A stretch of 64,000 bases of DNA, from assembly GCA_963576785.1 (NCBI GenBank), contig OY756144.1:992001-1056000 (forward strand), given 5' to 3'. Each line of letters opens with the position of its first letter. The stretch's first letter is position 1. The DNA is from Chlorophyllum brunneum (lineage: Eukaryota > Basidiomycota > Agaricomycetes > Agaricales > Agaricaceae). Of the stretch, positions 33,989-46,800 are shown in pieces. The notes beneath the pieces are model-generated. The model ran no database searches. It saw nothing but the letters and a program-made list of their open reading frames with translations, and was not told where the DNA came from. The position numbers and the translations under genes are program-made.

Positions 33989-36900
33989 ATCAGTGGTGGT
34001 GGGGTGTGCTGGTTATCAAACTTGGGTTTCTAATAGGAGGAGAGGAGTCTACTGTTAAATATGTCATGTATTGCCCATATTTCAGGTAATTCTAGTTGGT
34101 AACTTGTTTCGCCTATTTTTGCTTTTATTCAGAACAGTCCATAGCATTTATGATCTAGCTTCTTGGTTGGTCTTGTTATCCTGATGTTGCTTGCTTTGAG
34201 CCATACTTGTTCTTCTGGAATATACTCATGTTCTGGTTTGTTGCTGTTATATTTCTCCATTTGTATCTGGCTGTGTTGTAGCATCTTCATTGCTTCTTGT
34301 CACATATTTTGTAACTCCTGTATTTGTTCCATGATTGCAGGTACTTTGGTAATGTTTGTTATATCTCCTTTCCAGGGGTGTCATCCATAAACTATTTTGA
34401 ATGGCAAATATCCAGTAGTGGTATGGATTTTGTCATTGTATTGGAATTCTGCTGTAGCTAACCATTTTTTCCGGTTGTTTTGTGCATGATTTATTATGTT
34501 TCTGAGGCATATCTCAACCTCCTAGTTGATGCACTCTGTTTGACCATTGGTTTGTGGGTGGTATGCCATAAATAAGTTTTATTGGGTACTAGTTGCTTGA
34601 CATAGTTCTGCCATAAATTTTGATGTGAATTGTGGACCTCTGTCACTGATAATTCTGCAGGGTATCCCATGTGTTCTCCATATATTATCTCGGTAGATAT
34701 TTCCTAACTCTTCGGATGTTAAGTTTGTGTTAACTGTGCATAGTCTGATCATTTTGCTGAAATGATCAACTATAACAAGTATTGCATCATATCCCTCTAA
34801 CTCTGGTAATAGTCCTATCATGTTGATTGATATTTCTTCCCAAGGTTCTGCTGGTATTGGTAGTGGGTGAAGATGTGTTATCAGTCTTGTTCGGATTATT
34901 TTGTTTTGTTGGCATGCCTCACACCCTCTAATGTATCATTTGACATTATTGTGCATTTGAGGCCACCAATAACTCTGTTTAAGGAGTTCAATCATTTGGT
35001 GTTGTCCTGAGTGTCCTACATCTGTCTCATTGTGGTGTTGTTGAAGTATTTCATGTCATATTTGGCTATTGGGTAGGATGTATATTCTTCCTTCAAACAT
35101 TGGTACTCTATCTGTTTCCCATATCTCCTCTGGTCATTTCTCCTTTTTCTTCAGCCACTGTGTTTCTCTTCTTGTTTCCTTTTGTAGTCAGTGTTTCGGA
35201 TCTTCTTCTCCTGAGACTTCCCAAATTTGTTGGATCACAGTAATTGTGTTGTCCTCAAATAAGTAGTCCAGTAGTAAGATGATATCAGTGTTGTCTCGTG
35301 TGGTATCAGTTTTTGTTAGTCTTGATAAAACATTGGCTTTCATGTTGGTCTTTCTGGGGATGTGTTTCAGCATGTACTAGTATTCTTGTAGCTCCATCTG
35401 CCACCTCGCTTGTCATCCTGTGAGTTGTTGTGGTTTTCAGAAGTATTCCAGGTTTTTGTGATCAGTCCAGATTTCAAATGGTTCATTGGCATTGAGTAGG
35501 TATTGTCTCCAGGTTTTGATTGCTTCTCGGATGGCTAGTAGTTCTTTATTGTAGATCTGATAGTTTCATTCTGCTAGTGTCATTGTTCTTGAGTGGAATG
35601 TAATTGAGTGCCAGTGTTCTTCCTGTTTCTGTGATAGTACCACCCCTACTCCATATCCTGATGCATCCACTTCTACTCTGTATTGTCCCTTATCTTGTGG
35701 CATTGCTAGTACTAGCTCACTTGTGATCTTTTCCTTGATTTTTTTGAAGGCTTGTTGCTGTTGTTCTGTCCATACCCATTGTATGTCCTTTTTCTTCAAC
35801 TCATGTAATGGGGCTGCTATGTTGCTGAAGTCATGTATGAATCATTAGTAGAAGTTTGCAAATCCTAGGAATTTCTCGACATCTTTCAGGGATTTGGGTG
35901 TTGGCTATTCTTTCACTATTTTCACCTTCTCCTCCTCCATTTTAACACTGCCTTGTCCAACCACAAATCCTAATATTGGTATCTCTTTCATATCGAATAA
36001 GCACTTTGATCTTTTGAAATATAGTTGGTGTTTTTCTGTAATATCAAGAAATTGTTTTGTCCTGTCTTCAAGTTTCTGTTGCATAGTTCTAGGGATGACA
36101 AAGTCATCCATATAGTTAATGACTGCTCCTTCGTGTAGCATCTCTTGGAAGACCATCTTTATCATCCTTTGGAATGTTGCTAGTAAGTTACTTATTCCAA
36201 AAAACATTACCATTGGTCCAAATAGTCCATTATTCATTACAAATGCTGCTTTCCATTCATCGCCTTCTCTGATCCGAACATTGTTGTATCCCCAAATAAT
36301 GTTAAGTTTGTTGAAAACTTTTGCATCCTTGAGTCTATCAATAACTTTGCTTATCAATGGAAGTGGTGTTTTGTCTTTAATCATGTGTTCATTTAGTTTT
36401 TTGTAGTTACTTGGTTCCATCCTTCTTGAGTATGAAGAAGCATGGGGTTGCATAAGGGGATCATGATAGGCAAATTCATCCTGAGGTGATGTTCTCATCA
36501 AGGAATTTCTGTAGTTCCTGCTTTTCCATTATTGTCATTGGGTAGACTTTGGACTGTAATACTAGTGGTATGTTTTCTGACAGGTTTATTTCATGGTCCC
36601 ATATTATGTGCTTGGGTAGTTTGTTGAAGTTCTTCTTGTTGAACAGGTGCATGTATTGTTGTAGATATGTTGGTAGGTTTTCTAGGTTGGTTTGGTCCAT
36701 TTTCTGTTCCTTTATATGTTCCTTGATCATGTGTATTCTCTTGTTTAATTGTATGTCATTGTGGTGTGTGGTACAATCCTTTGGACATCTGTTGAAGTGT
36801 ATTATGTTGTTTGTCCAGTCATGTCCAAGGTATAGGTTTGCACTCTCCAGTTGTGTTACCATTGCTTTGATTTGTTCTGTGTGTTTACCATTGCTTAATA

Positions 36901-37165
36901 CCAGTTGTGCCATATCTGTTATCTCTTTCTTTCCATTTTTGGTTCCATTGGCATTGATTACTCGTATCGGAGTTTCAAGGGGTCTGGTTGTGATTTGTTC
37001 TTCTTCTACTATTCTCTGTGCTATGTATATGTGGGTGTATCTGGAATCTACCAGTGTAGTGATTTGTTTAGGTCTTTTTGCTGTTCTGATTGTTGAATTG
37101 AGAAGAAGTTTGCATATCAAGTTCTTTTTCTGTGGAATCACATATTATCTATTGTGAAGTAAAAC
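33989..37165 (-). pseudogene. gypsy-2 pol, main part
   Basis: From about 37165 downward: protease and linker (37141-36476), reverse transcriptase with INYMDDFVIP (36501-35905), RNase H (VEVDASGYGVGVVLS, about 35660) and integrase core (RIISDRGPQFTSKFMAEL, 34821-34579). The parts lie in different frames, separated by stops. Pol resumes at 26627 on the far side of copia-1. Confidence 0.8.
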
Positions 37166-37200
37166 AGGGACTCTAGGTTTATTGGCTTGCAGGTTTGCAC

Positions 37201-38439
37201 CTACTCGAAGCCTTTGGCAAAATCCTCCTTTGCCTCTTCTTCTTGCTTAGTTTCCTCAGTGACCTTTCTGATATGCACTTTCTTTGGTGCTTTGCAGTTC
37301 TTCAAGATGTGGCCTTGCTTGCCACAATTATAGCATGTTATTTTGGTGTATGTGACCTTCATCTTCTTGTGGCAATATTTGGCAATATATCTATATAGGT
37401 TATAGTTGAAACATCTCAGTTTGCCATTCTGATTGGTATCTGCCCTCTGTCTACCAATCTCCATTGGTTGTCCTCTACCTCCATATGTGACTCTTGTGCT
37501 TGTCCTGACATCTCCTTGGGTGATGTCTGCTATTTCATATCCTTATCCTACTGCAAGGATCATGTTCCTCCATTTGCTGTATGTATCTGGGATTGAGACT
37601 GACGGATAGCCTACTATAGTTTGGATGATATTTGCTCTGGTGTGTTGTTTGAGGAGGAATATGGCATGTGCATTGTCTGTTCCTGCTTGGGTTTTCAATA
37701 CTTCAAACTCTATTAAGAAGTCTGCAGTGTTCCTCTTTCTTTATTTGAACAACTCAATTTTTCCTTCTGCTATAGCTTTCCTATTCCCCAAGGAGAAGGT
37801 GGCTACCATCTCTTTTGTAAAATCATCAAATGCCGGTATTTTCTTGTCTTGAATTGTTTGTAACTTGGCATTGGCATAGGGTCCTACTAGTCCTCCTTTC
37901 ATTTGTACTAATACTCCAATTATCTTTTGTTCATTATCATCGATCTTGTTGAAGAGTGTCCATAAGGACATTGCTCTCCACCAATTGTCAAACTTGGTTC
38001 TATCTCCATTGAAGTATCCTGGTTCTGGTGCTAGATTCTTTGGGAAGTTAATTTCATTGGCCATTTCTGATTCTGTCTCTGGTTTACTGTGTTTGTTCTC
38101 ATGGGTTTCAGCAACTTCTATGTTGGATGTTTCAGATTCTCTGTTTTCGTAGGTCTTGGCAACTTCTATGTCAGATGTGGCTTCGGTAATTTCTGTATCG
38201 AATGGGGTCTCAGTGACTTCTATGTTGGATGTAGTCTCGGCAACGTCTGTGTTGAATAGGGTCTCAAAAAGAGCTGTGTCTTTGTCTATGCTGTGATTAG
38301 ATTTCTGCCACTTAAGACCTTCAGGGATTTCTGGTTCTGTTTGTCATTTGGATCTGGTAGTTACTGGTGACCCCTGGATATCTGTTGGTCTCAGAGCTCT
38401 TGGTCTTCTCAGTGTTCTTGATGAGCTACTGCTGCTCAT
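37201..38439 (-). pseudogene. gypsy-2 gag, broken
   Basis: Starts MSSSSSSRTLRRPRAL (ATG 38439) and ends at a TAG at 37201. It has the acidic repeat region, the capsid core (38064-37741) and two knuckles. The first knuckle has lost a metal ligand (CFNYNLYRYIAKYC); the second is intact (CYNCGKQGHILKNC). Several internal stops. Confidence 0.75.
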
Positions 38440-38532
38440 ATACTGTCATCCTGGTTAGAAACTATTATTCCAAGCCTAGCTATGAATAGTGGCACCTCTC
38501 TTGCAAGGTGAGTCAAATGACACTTTACCAAA

Positions 38533-38838
38533 TGTTACAACCTGAGTCTAGGACTCAGGTTGCAAGTCTTTGGATACAGACAAGAAAGTAAAGAGAAGAG
38601 TAAGAGATGATACAATTGGTAAAGTGTAAGGAATACATCAAGTATTACTACACTTTATATACTAGTGGTAAGAGCTAAGAATAAGAGAGCAGAGTAAAGG
38701 AGTCATAGGGAACAAGTAGAATGAGTCAGTAAGAGTACAGCCATAAGGGATGAAACAAGGGGATGAATCGGATACATAGGAATGATGAGTGTGATGGGTG
38801 CATGATAGGAATGTACTGTTTATCTATAGTTCATAACA
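38533..38838 (-). repeat. gypsy-2 5' LTR
   Basis: 306 bp, ends TGTTACAACC and TTCATAACA on the plus strand. The adjoining sequence at 38520-38532 carries the same self-complementary primer site as the other gypsy elements. Confidence 0.85.
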
Positions 38839-38912
38839 TAAAGACAAGGAAGTAGAGAGAAGAGAAAGGGATGATATAATTGGTAAAGTATAAGGAATAC
38901 ATCAAGTATTAC

Positions 38913-39205
38913 TGTTATGAACTATAGATAGACAGTACATTCCTATCATGCGCCTGTCACATTTATCATTCCTATGTATCTGTTTCACCCCTTATGGCTG
39001 TACTCTTACTGACTTGTTCTACTCGTCCCCTATGACTCCTTTACTCTGCTCCTTTATTCTTAGCTTGTACCACTAGTATATAAAGTGTAGTAATACTTGA
39101 TGTATTCCTTACACTTTACCAATTGTATCATCCCTTACTCTTCTCTCTACTCCCTTGTCTTTATCCAAGGACTTGCAACCTGAGTCTCAGACTAAGGTCG
39201 TAACA
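38913..39205 (+). repeat. gypsy-3 5' LTR
   Basis: 293 bp, TGTTATG...GTAACA, with TATATAAAG and the ACACTTTACCAA start region. Confidence 0.92.
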
Positions 39206-39298
39206 TTTGGTAAAGTGTCATTCAACTCACCTTGCAAGAGAGGTGCCACTATTCGTAGCTAGGCTTGGAATAATAGCCTCCAATCAAGACGACAGTAT

Positions 39299-40486
39299 AT
39301 GAGCAGCAGTAGCTCATCGAGAACACCAAGAAGACCAAGAGCTCCGAGACCAACAGATATCCAGGGATCACCAGTAACCACCGGATCCAAACGACGAACA
39401 GAACCAGAAATCCCTGAAGGCCTTAAATCCAACCACAGTATAGAAGAAAACACAGCTCTTTTCGAGACCCTATTCAACACAGAAGTTGCCGAGACCACAT
39501 TTGACATAGAAGTCGCCAAGACCCCATTTGATACAGAAATCACTGAAGCCACATCCAACATAGAAGTCGCCGAGACCTATGAAAATGAACATAGCAAACC
39601 AGGGACAGAATCAGAAATGGCCAATGAAATCAATTTCCTAAAGAACCTAGCCCCAGAACCAGGATATTTCAATGGAGATAGAACCAAGTTTGATGATTGG
39701 TAGAGAGCGATGTCCTTATGAACACTCTTCAACAAAATCGATGATAACAAACAAAAGATAATTGAAATATTAGCTTGAATGAAAGGAGAACTTGCAGGTC
39801 CCTATGCTAATGCCAAGTTACAAATGATTCAAGACAAGAAAACACCGGCATTTGATGACTTTGCAAAGGAGATGGTAGCCACCTTCTCCTTGGGGAATAG
39901 AAAAGCAATAGCAGAAGGGGAAATCGAGTTGTTCAAACAGGGAAAGAGGAACACCATGGACTTCTTAATAGAGTTCGAAGCATTGAAGACCCAAGCAGGA
40001 ACTGATGACATGCATGCCATATTCCTCCTCAAACGACACACCAGAGCAGACATTATCCGAACTATTGTAGGCTATCCGGCAGCCTCAATCCCAGATACAT
40101 ACAGCAAATGGAGAAACACTATCCTCACAGTAGGACAGGGGTACAAAACAACAGACATCACACAAGGAGATGTCAGAACAAGCACAGGAGTCACCTATGG
40201 AGGCGGAGGACAACCAATGGAAATTGGTAGACAGAGGGCAGACACCAATCAGAATGGCAAACCGAGGTGTTTTAACTGTAACCTCTATGGGCATATTGCC
40301 AAATACTGCCGCAAGAAGACAAAGATAGCATACACCAAAATAACATGCTATAACTGTGGCAAACAGGGCCACATCTCAAAGAACTGTAAAGCACCAAAGA
40401 AAGCACACATCAGAGAGGTTACCGAGGAGATAGAAAAAGAGATTTTGTCGAAGGCTCCGAGTAGGCGCAAACCCGCGAGCCAATAA
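39299..40486 (+). pseudogene. gypsy-3 gag, broken
   Basis: Starts MSSSSSSRTPRRPRAPRPTD. At least three stops interrupt the capsid region (TAG at 39701-39703, TGA at 39719-39721, TGA at 39776-39778), all at former Trp or Arg codons. Both CCHC knuckles are intact (CFNCNLYGHIAKYC, CYNCGKQGHISKNC). A one-base loss near 40440 shifts the end of the frame. Confidence 0.82.
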
Positions 40487-42128
40487 ACCTAGAGTCTCTG
40501 TTTTATGTCACAATAGATGATATGTGATCCCACAAAAATGAAACTCGACGTGCAAACTTCTCCTCAATTCAATGATCAGAACAAAGAAAGGACCCAAACA
40601 AATCATCACACTGGTGGATTCCGGATGTACACATATGTGCATAGCACAGAGGGTAGTAGAAGAAGAACAGATTACAACCAAATCTCTCGAAACCCCAATA
40701 CGAGTAATCAATGCCAATGGAACCAAAAACAAGAAGGGAGAAATAACAGATACGGCACAACTGGTATTAAGCAATGGCAAACACACAAAAGAAATCGAAG
40801 CAATGGTAACACAACTGGAGAGCGCGGACCTATATCTCGGACATGACTGGCTAGTCAAGCACAACCCAGAAATCGATTGGACAAACAACATAATATGCTT
40901 CAGTAGATGTCCGAAGGACTGCACTACCCGCCACAACAATATATGGTTCAGCAAAAGAATATGCACAGTAAAAGAACACATAGAGGAAAAGAAAACTGAT
41001 CAAACAAACCCAGAAGACCTACCGACGTACCTACAGCAATATACGCACCTGTTCAACAAGAAGAACTTTGACAAACTACCTGAACATACGATATGGGACC
41101 ATGAAATAAACTTAACAGAAGATGCACCACCGGTATTACAGTCCAAGGTCTATCTAATGACATTAATGGAGAAACAAGAACTCCAAAAATTTCTCAATGA
41201 AAACATTGCCTCAGGATGAATTCGACCATCACAATCCCCCTACGCCACACCATGCTTCTTCATACCCAAAAAAGATGACTAGTACAAGACTACAAGAAGC
41301 TAAATGAACACACGATCAAAGACAAAACGCCACTTTCGCTCATAAGCAAAGTTATCGATAAACTCAAAAATGCGAAAGTCTTTAACAAACTTGACATCAT
41401 CTGGGGATATAATAATGTCAGGATAAGAGAAGGTAATGAATGGAAAGCAGCATTTGTAATGAACAACAGACTATTCGAACCAATGGTCATGTTTTTTGGA
41501 ATGAGTAACTCGCCAGCAATGTTCCAAAGGATGATGAACACTGTCTTTTGGGAAATGCTACATGAAGGAGCAGTCATCAACTACATGGACAATTTTGTCA
41601 TACTGGGAACCACACAACAGGAACTTGAGGACAGAACAAAGCGATTTCTCGACATTGCAGTGAAACACCAACTATATTTCAAAAGATTGAAATGCAAATT
41701 CAATGCAAAAGAAATACCTATACTAGGATTTGTGGTTGGACAAGGCAGCATTAAAATGGAGGAGGAGAAAGTGAAAGCAGTGAAAGAATGGCCAACACCC
41801 AAATCCCTAAAAGATGTTGAAAAATTCCTAGGATTTGCAAACTTCTACCGACAATTCATTCATGACTTCAGCAACATAGCAGTCCCACTACATAAGTTGA
41901 AGAAAAAAGACATACAATGGGTATGGAAAGAACAACAACAACAAGCCTTCGAAAGGATCAAGGAAAAGATCATAAGCAAACTGGTATTAGCAATGCCACA
42001 GGACAAGGGTCAATACAGGGTAGGAGTGGACACATCAGGATATGGAGTAGGAGCAGTACTATCACAAAAACAAGAAGAACATTGGCATCCGATCACATTC
42101 CATTCAAGAACAATGACACCCACAGAAT

Positions 42129-42428
42129 TGTTACGAATTATAGACCGTTCATTCCCATCATGCGCCCATTACCTCGTGTACTCTCATACTTGTTTCATCT
42201 CCTGTATCACCCTAGAGGCTGTGCCTCCTACCTGACTCGTTCTACTCCTCTCCTCTGACTCCGTTACTCGACTCCCTTATTATTAGCCTCTACCACTAGT
42301 ATATAAAGTGTAGTAATACTTGATGTATTCCTTACACTTTACCAATCGTATCATCCCTTCTTCCTCTCTCTACTTCCTTCCCTTTATCCAAAGGCTTGCA
42401 ACCTGAGTCAGAGACTAAGGTCGTAACA
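42129..42428 (+). repeat. gypsy-4 5' LTR
   Basis: 300 bp, TGTTACGAATTATAG...GTAACA. TATATAAAG at 42300-42308; predicted RNA start ACACTTTACCAA at 42334-42345. Confidence 0.93.
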
Positions 42429-42429
42429 T

Positions 42430-42441
42430 TTGGTAAAGTGT
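42430..42441 (+). promoter_or_regulatory. gypsy-4 primer-binding site, self-complementary
   Basis: TTGGTAAAGTGT, exact reverse complement of 42334-42345 in the LTR, one base after the LTR end. Same arrangement as in gypsy-1. Confidence 0.65.
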
Positions 42442-42521
42442 CATTCGACTCACCTTGCAAGAGAGGTGCCACTATTCGTAGCTAGGCTTGGAATAATAGC
42501 CTCCAACCAGGACAACAGTAT

Positions 42522-43793
42522 ATGAGCAGCAGTAGCTCATCGAGAACACCGAGAAGACAGAGAGCTCCGAGACCAACCGACATCCAGGGTTCACCCATAG
42601 CAACAGGATCCAAACGATCAACAGAACCAGAAATCCCTGAAGGCCTTAAACGGCAGAAATCCGAACACAGCGTAGACGAGACCACAGCTCTATTTGAAAC
42701 CGAATTCGACACAGAAGTCGCCGAGAACACATCCGATATAGATATCGCCGAAACCTACGAGGAAGAATCCGAACACAGCACAGACGAAGAACCAGCTCCG
42801 GTTGAAGAAGAAATCGACACAGCTCTATTCGAAACCGAATTCGACACAGAAGTCGCCGACGCCACAGCCGATATAGAAATCGCCGAAACCTACGAAAACG
42901 AACACAGCGAACCAGAATCAGAACCAGAAATGACAGACGAGATCAACGTACCAAAGAACCTAGCCCCGGAACCAGGATATTTTAATGGGGATAGGACCAA
43001 ATTTGACGATTGGTGGAGAGCCATATCCTTATGGCTGATGTTCAACAAGATAGACGAAGAAGAACAGAAAATAGTAGCCATTTTGGCAAGGATGAAAGGA
43101 GGACTAGCAGGTCCTTATGCCAACACGCAACTACAAGCCATCCAGAATAAGAAAACACCGGCTTGGGAGGACTTTACGAAAGAAGTAGAAGCCACATTCT
43201 CCTTGGGGAATAGGAAAGCCATAGCAGAAGGAGAAATAGAGACGTTCAAACAGGGAAAGAAGAACACAGCAGACTTCTTAATCGAATTCGAAGCATTAAA
43301 AGCCCAAGCAGGAACAGACGACACACATGCGATATTCCTTCTCAAGCGCCACACCAGAGCAGACATTATTCGAACCATAGTAGGTTACCCGACAACCTCC
43401 ATCCCAACAACATACAGCAAATGGAAAACCACGATCCGTGCAGTAGGACAAGGTTACGAAGCAACGGACATCACTAGAGGAGATGTCAAAACCACCACCG
43501 GAGTTATCTATGGGGGAAGAGGACAACCCATGGAGATAGGACGACAAAGGGCAGACACCGATCAGACTGGAAAACCGAGGTGCTACAATTGTAACCTCTA
43601 TGGGCATATTGCCAAATACTGCAGGAAGAAGACAAAAGTCACGTACACCAAAATAACGTGTTACAATTGTGGTAAACAGGGCCACATCTCGAAGAACTGC
43701 CGGGCACCCAAGAAAGCCCATATCAGAGAAGTCAACGAGGATGATGAACAAGAAATAGAGGAGAAAGAGGATTTTGTCGAAGGCTCCGAGTAG
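42522..43793 (+). CDS. gypsy-4 gag (423 aa)
   Basis: Intact. An N-terminal Ser-rich and basic start, then an acidic region with an internal duplication (ALFETEFDTEVA followed by DIxIAETYE, twice). Then a capsid-like domain (PEPGYFNGDRTKFDDWWRA, FSLGNRKAIAEGE, LIEFEALKAQAGTDDTHA) and two CCHC knuckles near the C-terminus (CYNCNLYGHIAKYC, CYNCGKQGHISKNC). Gag forms the particle that packages element RNA. The final 45 nt overlap the pol frame. Confidence 0.9.
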   Translation: MSSSSSSRTPRRQRAPRPTDIQGSPIATGSKRSTEPEIPEGLKRQKSEHSVDETTALFETEFDTEVAENTSDIDIAETYEEESEHSTDEEPAPVEEEIDTALFETEFDTEVADATADIEIAETYENEHSEPESEPEMTDEINVPKNLAPEPGYFNGDRTKFDDWWRAISLWLMFNKIDEEEQKIVAILARMKGGLAGPYANTQLQAIQNKKTPAWEDFTKEVEATFSLGNRKAIAEGEIETFKQGKKNTADFLIEFEALKAQAGTDDTHAIFLLKRHTRADIIRTIVGYPTTSIPTTYSKWKTTIRAVGQGYEATDITRGDVKTTTGVIYGGRGQPMEIGRQRADTDQTGKPRCYNCNLYGHIAKYCRKKTKVTYTKITCYNCGKQGHISKNCRAPKKAHIREVNEDDEQEIEEKEDFVEGSE

Positions 43794-43876
43794 GCGCAAA
43801 CCCGCGAGCCAATAAACCTAGAGTTTCTATTCTATCCCACAATAGACGATATGTGATTCCCCAAAAACGAAACTCT

Positions 43877-46800
43877 ATGCGCGAACTTCTCCTCGACTCA
43901 ACAATCCAGACAAGAAAAGGACGCAAACAAATCACAACCCTCGTAGACTCCGGATGCACCCACACGTGCATAGCACAACGAACAATAGACGAAGAACAGA
44001 TCCCGACTAAACCTTTGGAGACCCCAATCAGAGTGATCAATGCCGACGGCACAGAAAATAAAAAGGGAGAAATAACGGACAAGGCACAACTGGTATTAAA
44101 CAACGGCAACCACACGGAACAAATCGACGCTCTAGTAACACAATTGGAAAGCGCGGACTTATACTTGGGACACGATTGGCTGGTTAAACATAACCCGGAA
44201 ATCGATTGGAACAATCATGTCATACGATTCACGAGATGTCCAGAAGATTGCAAAATATCACATAGTGACATACGGTTCAACGAGAAAATACGGACAGTCA
44301 AGGAACACATTGAAGAGAAAAAGGCAGACCGGACGAACGATGAAGATCTACCACCATACCTCCGACAGTACACCCATCTATTCAACAAAAAGAACTTTGA
44401 TAATCTACCAGCACACACGGTATGGGACCACGAAATAAATCTGTCAGAAGATGCACCTCCGGTACTGCAGTCCAAAGTTTACCCAATGACAATAACGGAA
44501 AAACAGGAACTACAAAAATTCCTCGACGAAAACCTCGCCTCAGGACGTATCAGACCATCACAATCCCCCTACGCCACCCCATGCTTCTTTATACCAAAGA
44601 AAGATGGAACAAAACGCCTAGTACAAGATTACAAGAAGCTGAATGAACACACCATCAAAGATAAAACGCCACTACCACTTATAAGCGAGGTGTTAGACCG
44701 ACTAAAGGACGCAAAAGTGTTTAATAAGCTCGACATCATTTGGGGATACAACAACGTCCGAATCAGGAAAGGAGACGAATGGAAGGCAGCGTTCGTAACA
44801 AACAACGGATTATTTGAACCTACGGTCATGTTCTTCGGAATGAGCAATTCACCGGCAACCTTCCAAAGAATGATGAACACGATATTCCGAGAACTATTAC
44901 ATGAAGGAACACTTGTCAACTACATGGACGATTTCGTCATTCCAGGAACCACACAGGAGGAACTCGAGAAAAGAACGATACGGTTCTTAGACATGGCAGC
45001 CAAACACCAGCTATACTTCAAACGATCAAAATGTATGTTCGACGCGAAAGAAATACCCATACTGGGATTTGTGGTAGGACAGGGCAGCGTTAAAATGGAG
45101 GAAGAGAAGGTGAAAGCAGTAAGGGAATGGCCAACACCCAAATCCGTGAAGGATGTCGAAAAATTCCTCGGCTTTGCAAATTTCTACCGACGATTCATAC
45201 AAGACTTCAGTAACATAGCAACACCACTACATGAACTCAAGAAGAAAGACGCACAATGGTCATGGTCAGAACGACAACAACAAGCGTTCGAAGAAATCAA
45301 GAAGAAAATCACGAGCGAACCAGTACTAGCGATGCCCCGAGATAAAGGACAATATAGAGTGGAGGTAGACGCATCAGGGTACGGAGTAGGAGCGGTATTA
45401 TCACAAGACCAAGATAACCAGTGGCACCCAATCGCATTCCACTCGAGAACAATGACACCGGCAGAACGAAATTACCAGATCTATGACAAAGAACTATTGG
45501 CAATCCGAGAAGCGGTCAAAACTTGGAGACAATATCTACTCGACGCAGACAAACCATTCGAGATATGGACGGACCACAAGAACTTGGAATACTTTAGGAA
45601 ACCGCAACAACTCACAGGACGACAGGCGAGATGGCAACTGGAACTACAGGAATATCACTACACGTTAAAACACATACCCGGAAAAACAAACACAAAAGCA
45701 GATGTGTTATCAAGACTAACGAAAACGGACACAACCCGGGACAACACAGAATGATCGAACTCCTCAAAAGGACATATTGGTGGCCACAAATGCGTAACGA
45801 TGTTAAACGATACATCAAGGGATGTGACACATGTCAGAGAAATAAAATACTCCGAACACGACCTACCACACACCTCCATCCGTTACCAATACCCACCGGA
45901 CCATGGGAAGAGATATCAATCGACATGATAGGACCACTGCCAGAATCGGAGGGATACGACGCGATACTTGTCATCGTTGATCGTTTCAGCAAAATGATCA
46001 GACTACGAGCAGTTAACACCACCCTATCATCCGAGGAGCTAGGAGATATATATCGGGATGACATATGGAGACAACATGGGATACCACGCAGGATCATCAG
46101 TGACAGAGGCCCACAGTTCGCATCAAAATTCATGGCGGAACTGTGCAAAGCAACCGGCACCCAACGAAACCTATCCACGGCATACCATCCACAAACAGAC
46201 GGTCAAACGGAGCGCATCAACCAAGAGGTTGAGGCCTACCTCAGAAATGTAATCAATCACGCACAGAACAACTGGAAGAAATGGCTCAGCACGGCAGAAT
46301 TCCAGTATAACGATAAAACACATAGTGCCACAGGACATTCACCGTTCCAGATAGTATACGGACGACACCCATGGAAGGGCGACATCTCAAATGAGATCAA
46401 GGCTCCAGCAATCACGGAAAGAATACAAGAACTGCAGGACATACGCCAAGCAACGATCAAAATGCTCCAACAAAACCAGATACAGATGGAAAAGCGAAAC
46501 AGCACAAAGCCAGAACACGAGTACCAAACAGGAGACCAAATTTGGCTGGAAGCAGACAATATTAGGACAACAAGACCAACGAAAAAATTAGATCACAAGA
46601 GATACGGACCGTTCCGAGTAAAAGAAAAAATAGGCGAAACAAGCTACTGCCTGGAGCTACCTGAAACATGGGCGATACACGACGTATTCAACAGCAGACT
46701 ACTTTCCCCCTATCACAACCCCGAGTATGACAGCCAGCGCACTCCGCCACCACCGATCCCCGAGATAGTTAACGATGAAGAACACTACGAAGTAGACGAA

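Larger units (their letters stand above)
25078..38838 (-). mobile_element. gypsy-2: degraded Ty3/gypsy chromovirus interrupted by copia-1
   Basis: Minus-strand element with LTRs at 25078-25382 (3') and 38533-38838 (5'). Gag, pol and ORF3 can be followed in order from 38439 down to 25438, with copia-1 inserted at 26628-33988. It belongs to the same sublineage as gypsy-3. Many stops and shifts mark it as old. The flanks (ATACA on the left, TAAAG on the right) do not form a target duplication, so at least one end has recombined. Confidence 0.85.

Noticed and set aside
25078..38838. A target duplication for gypsy-2
   Set aside because: The flanks ATACA and TAAAG do not match; one end has been rearranged.
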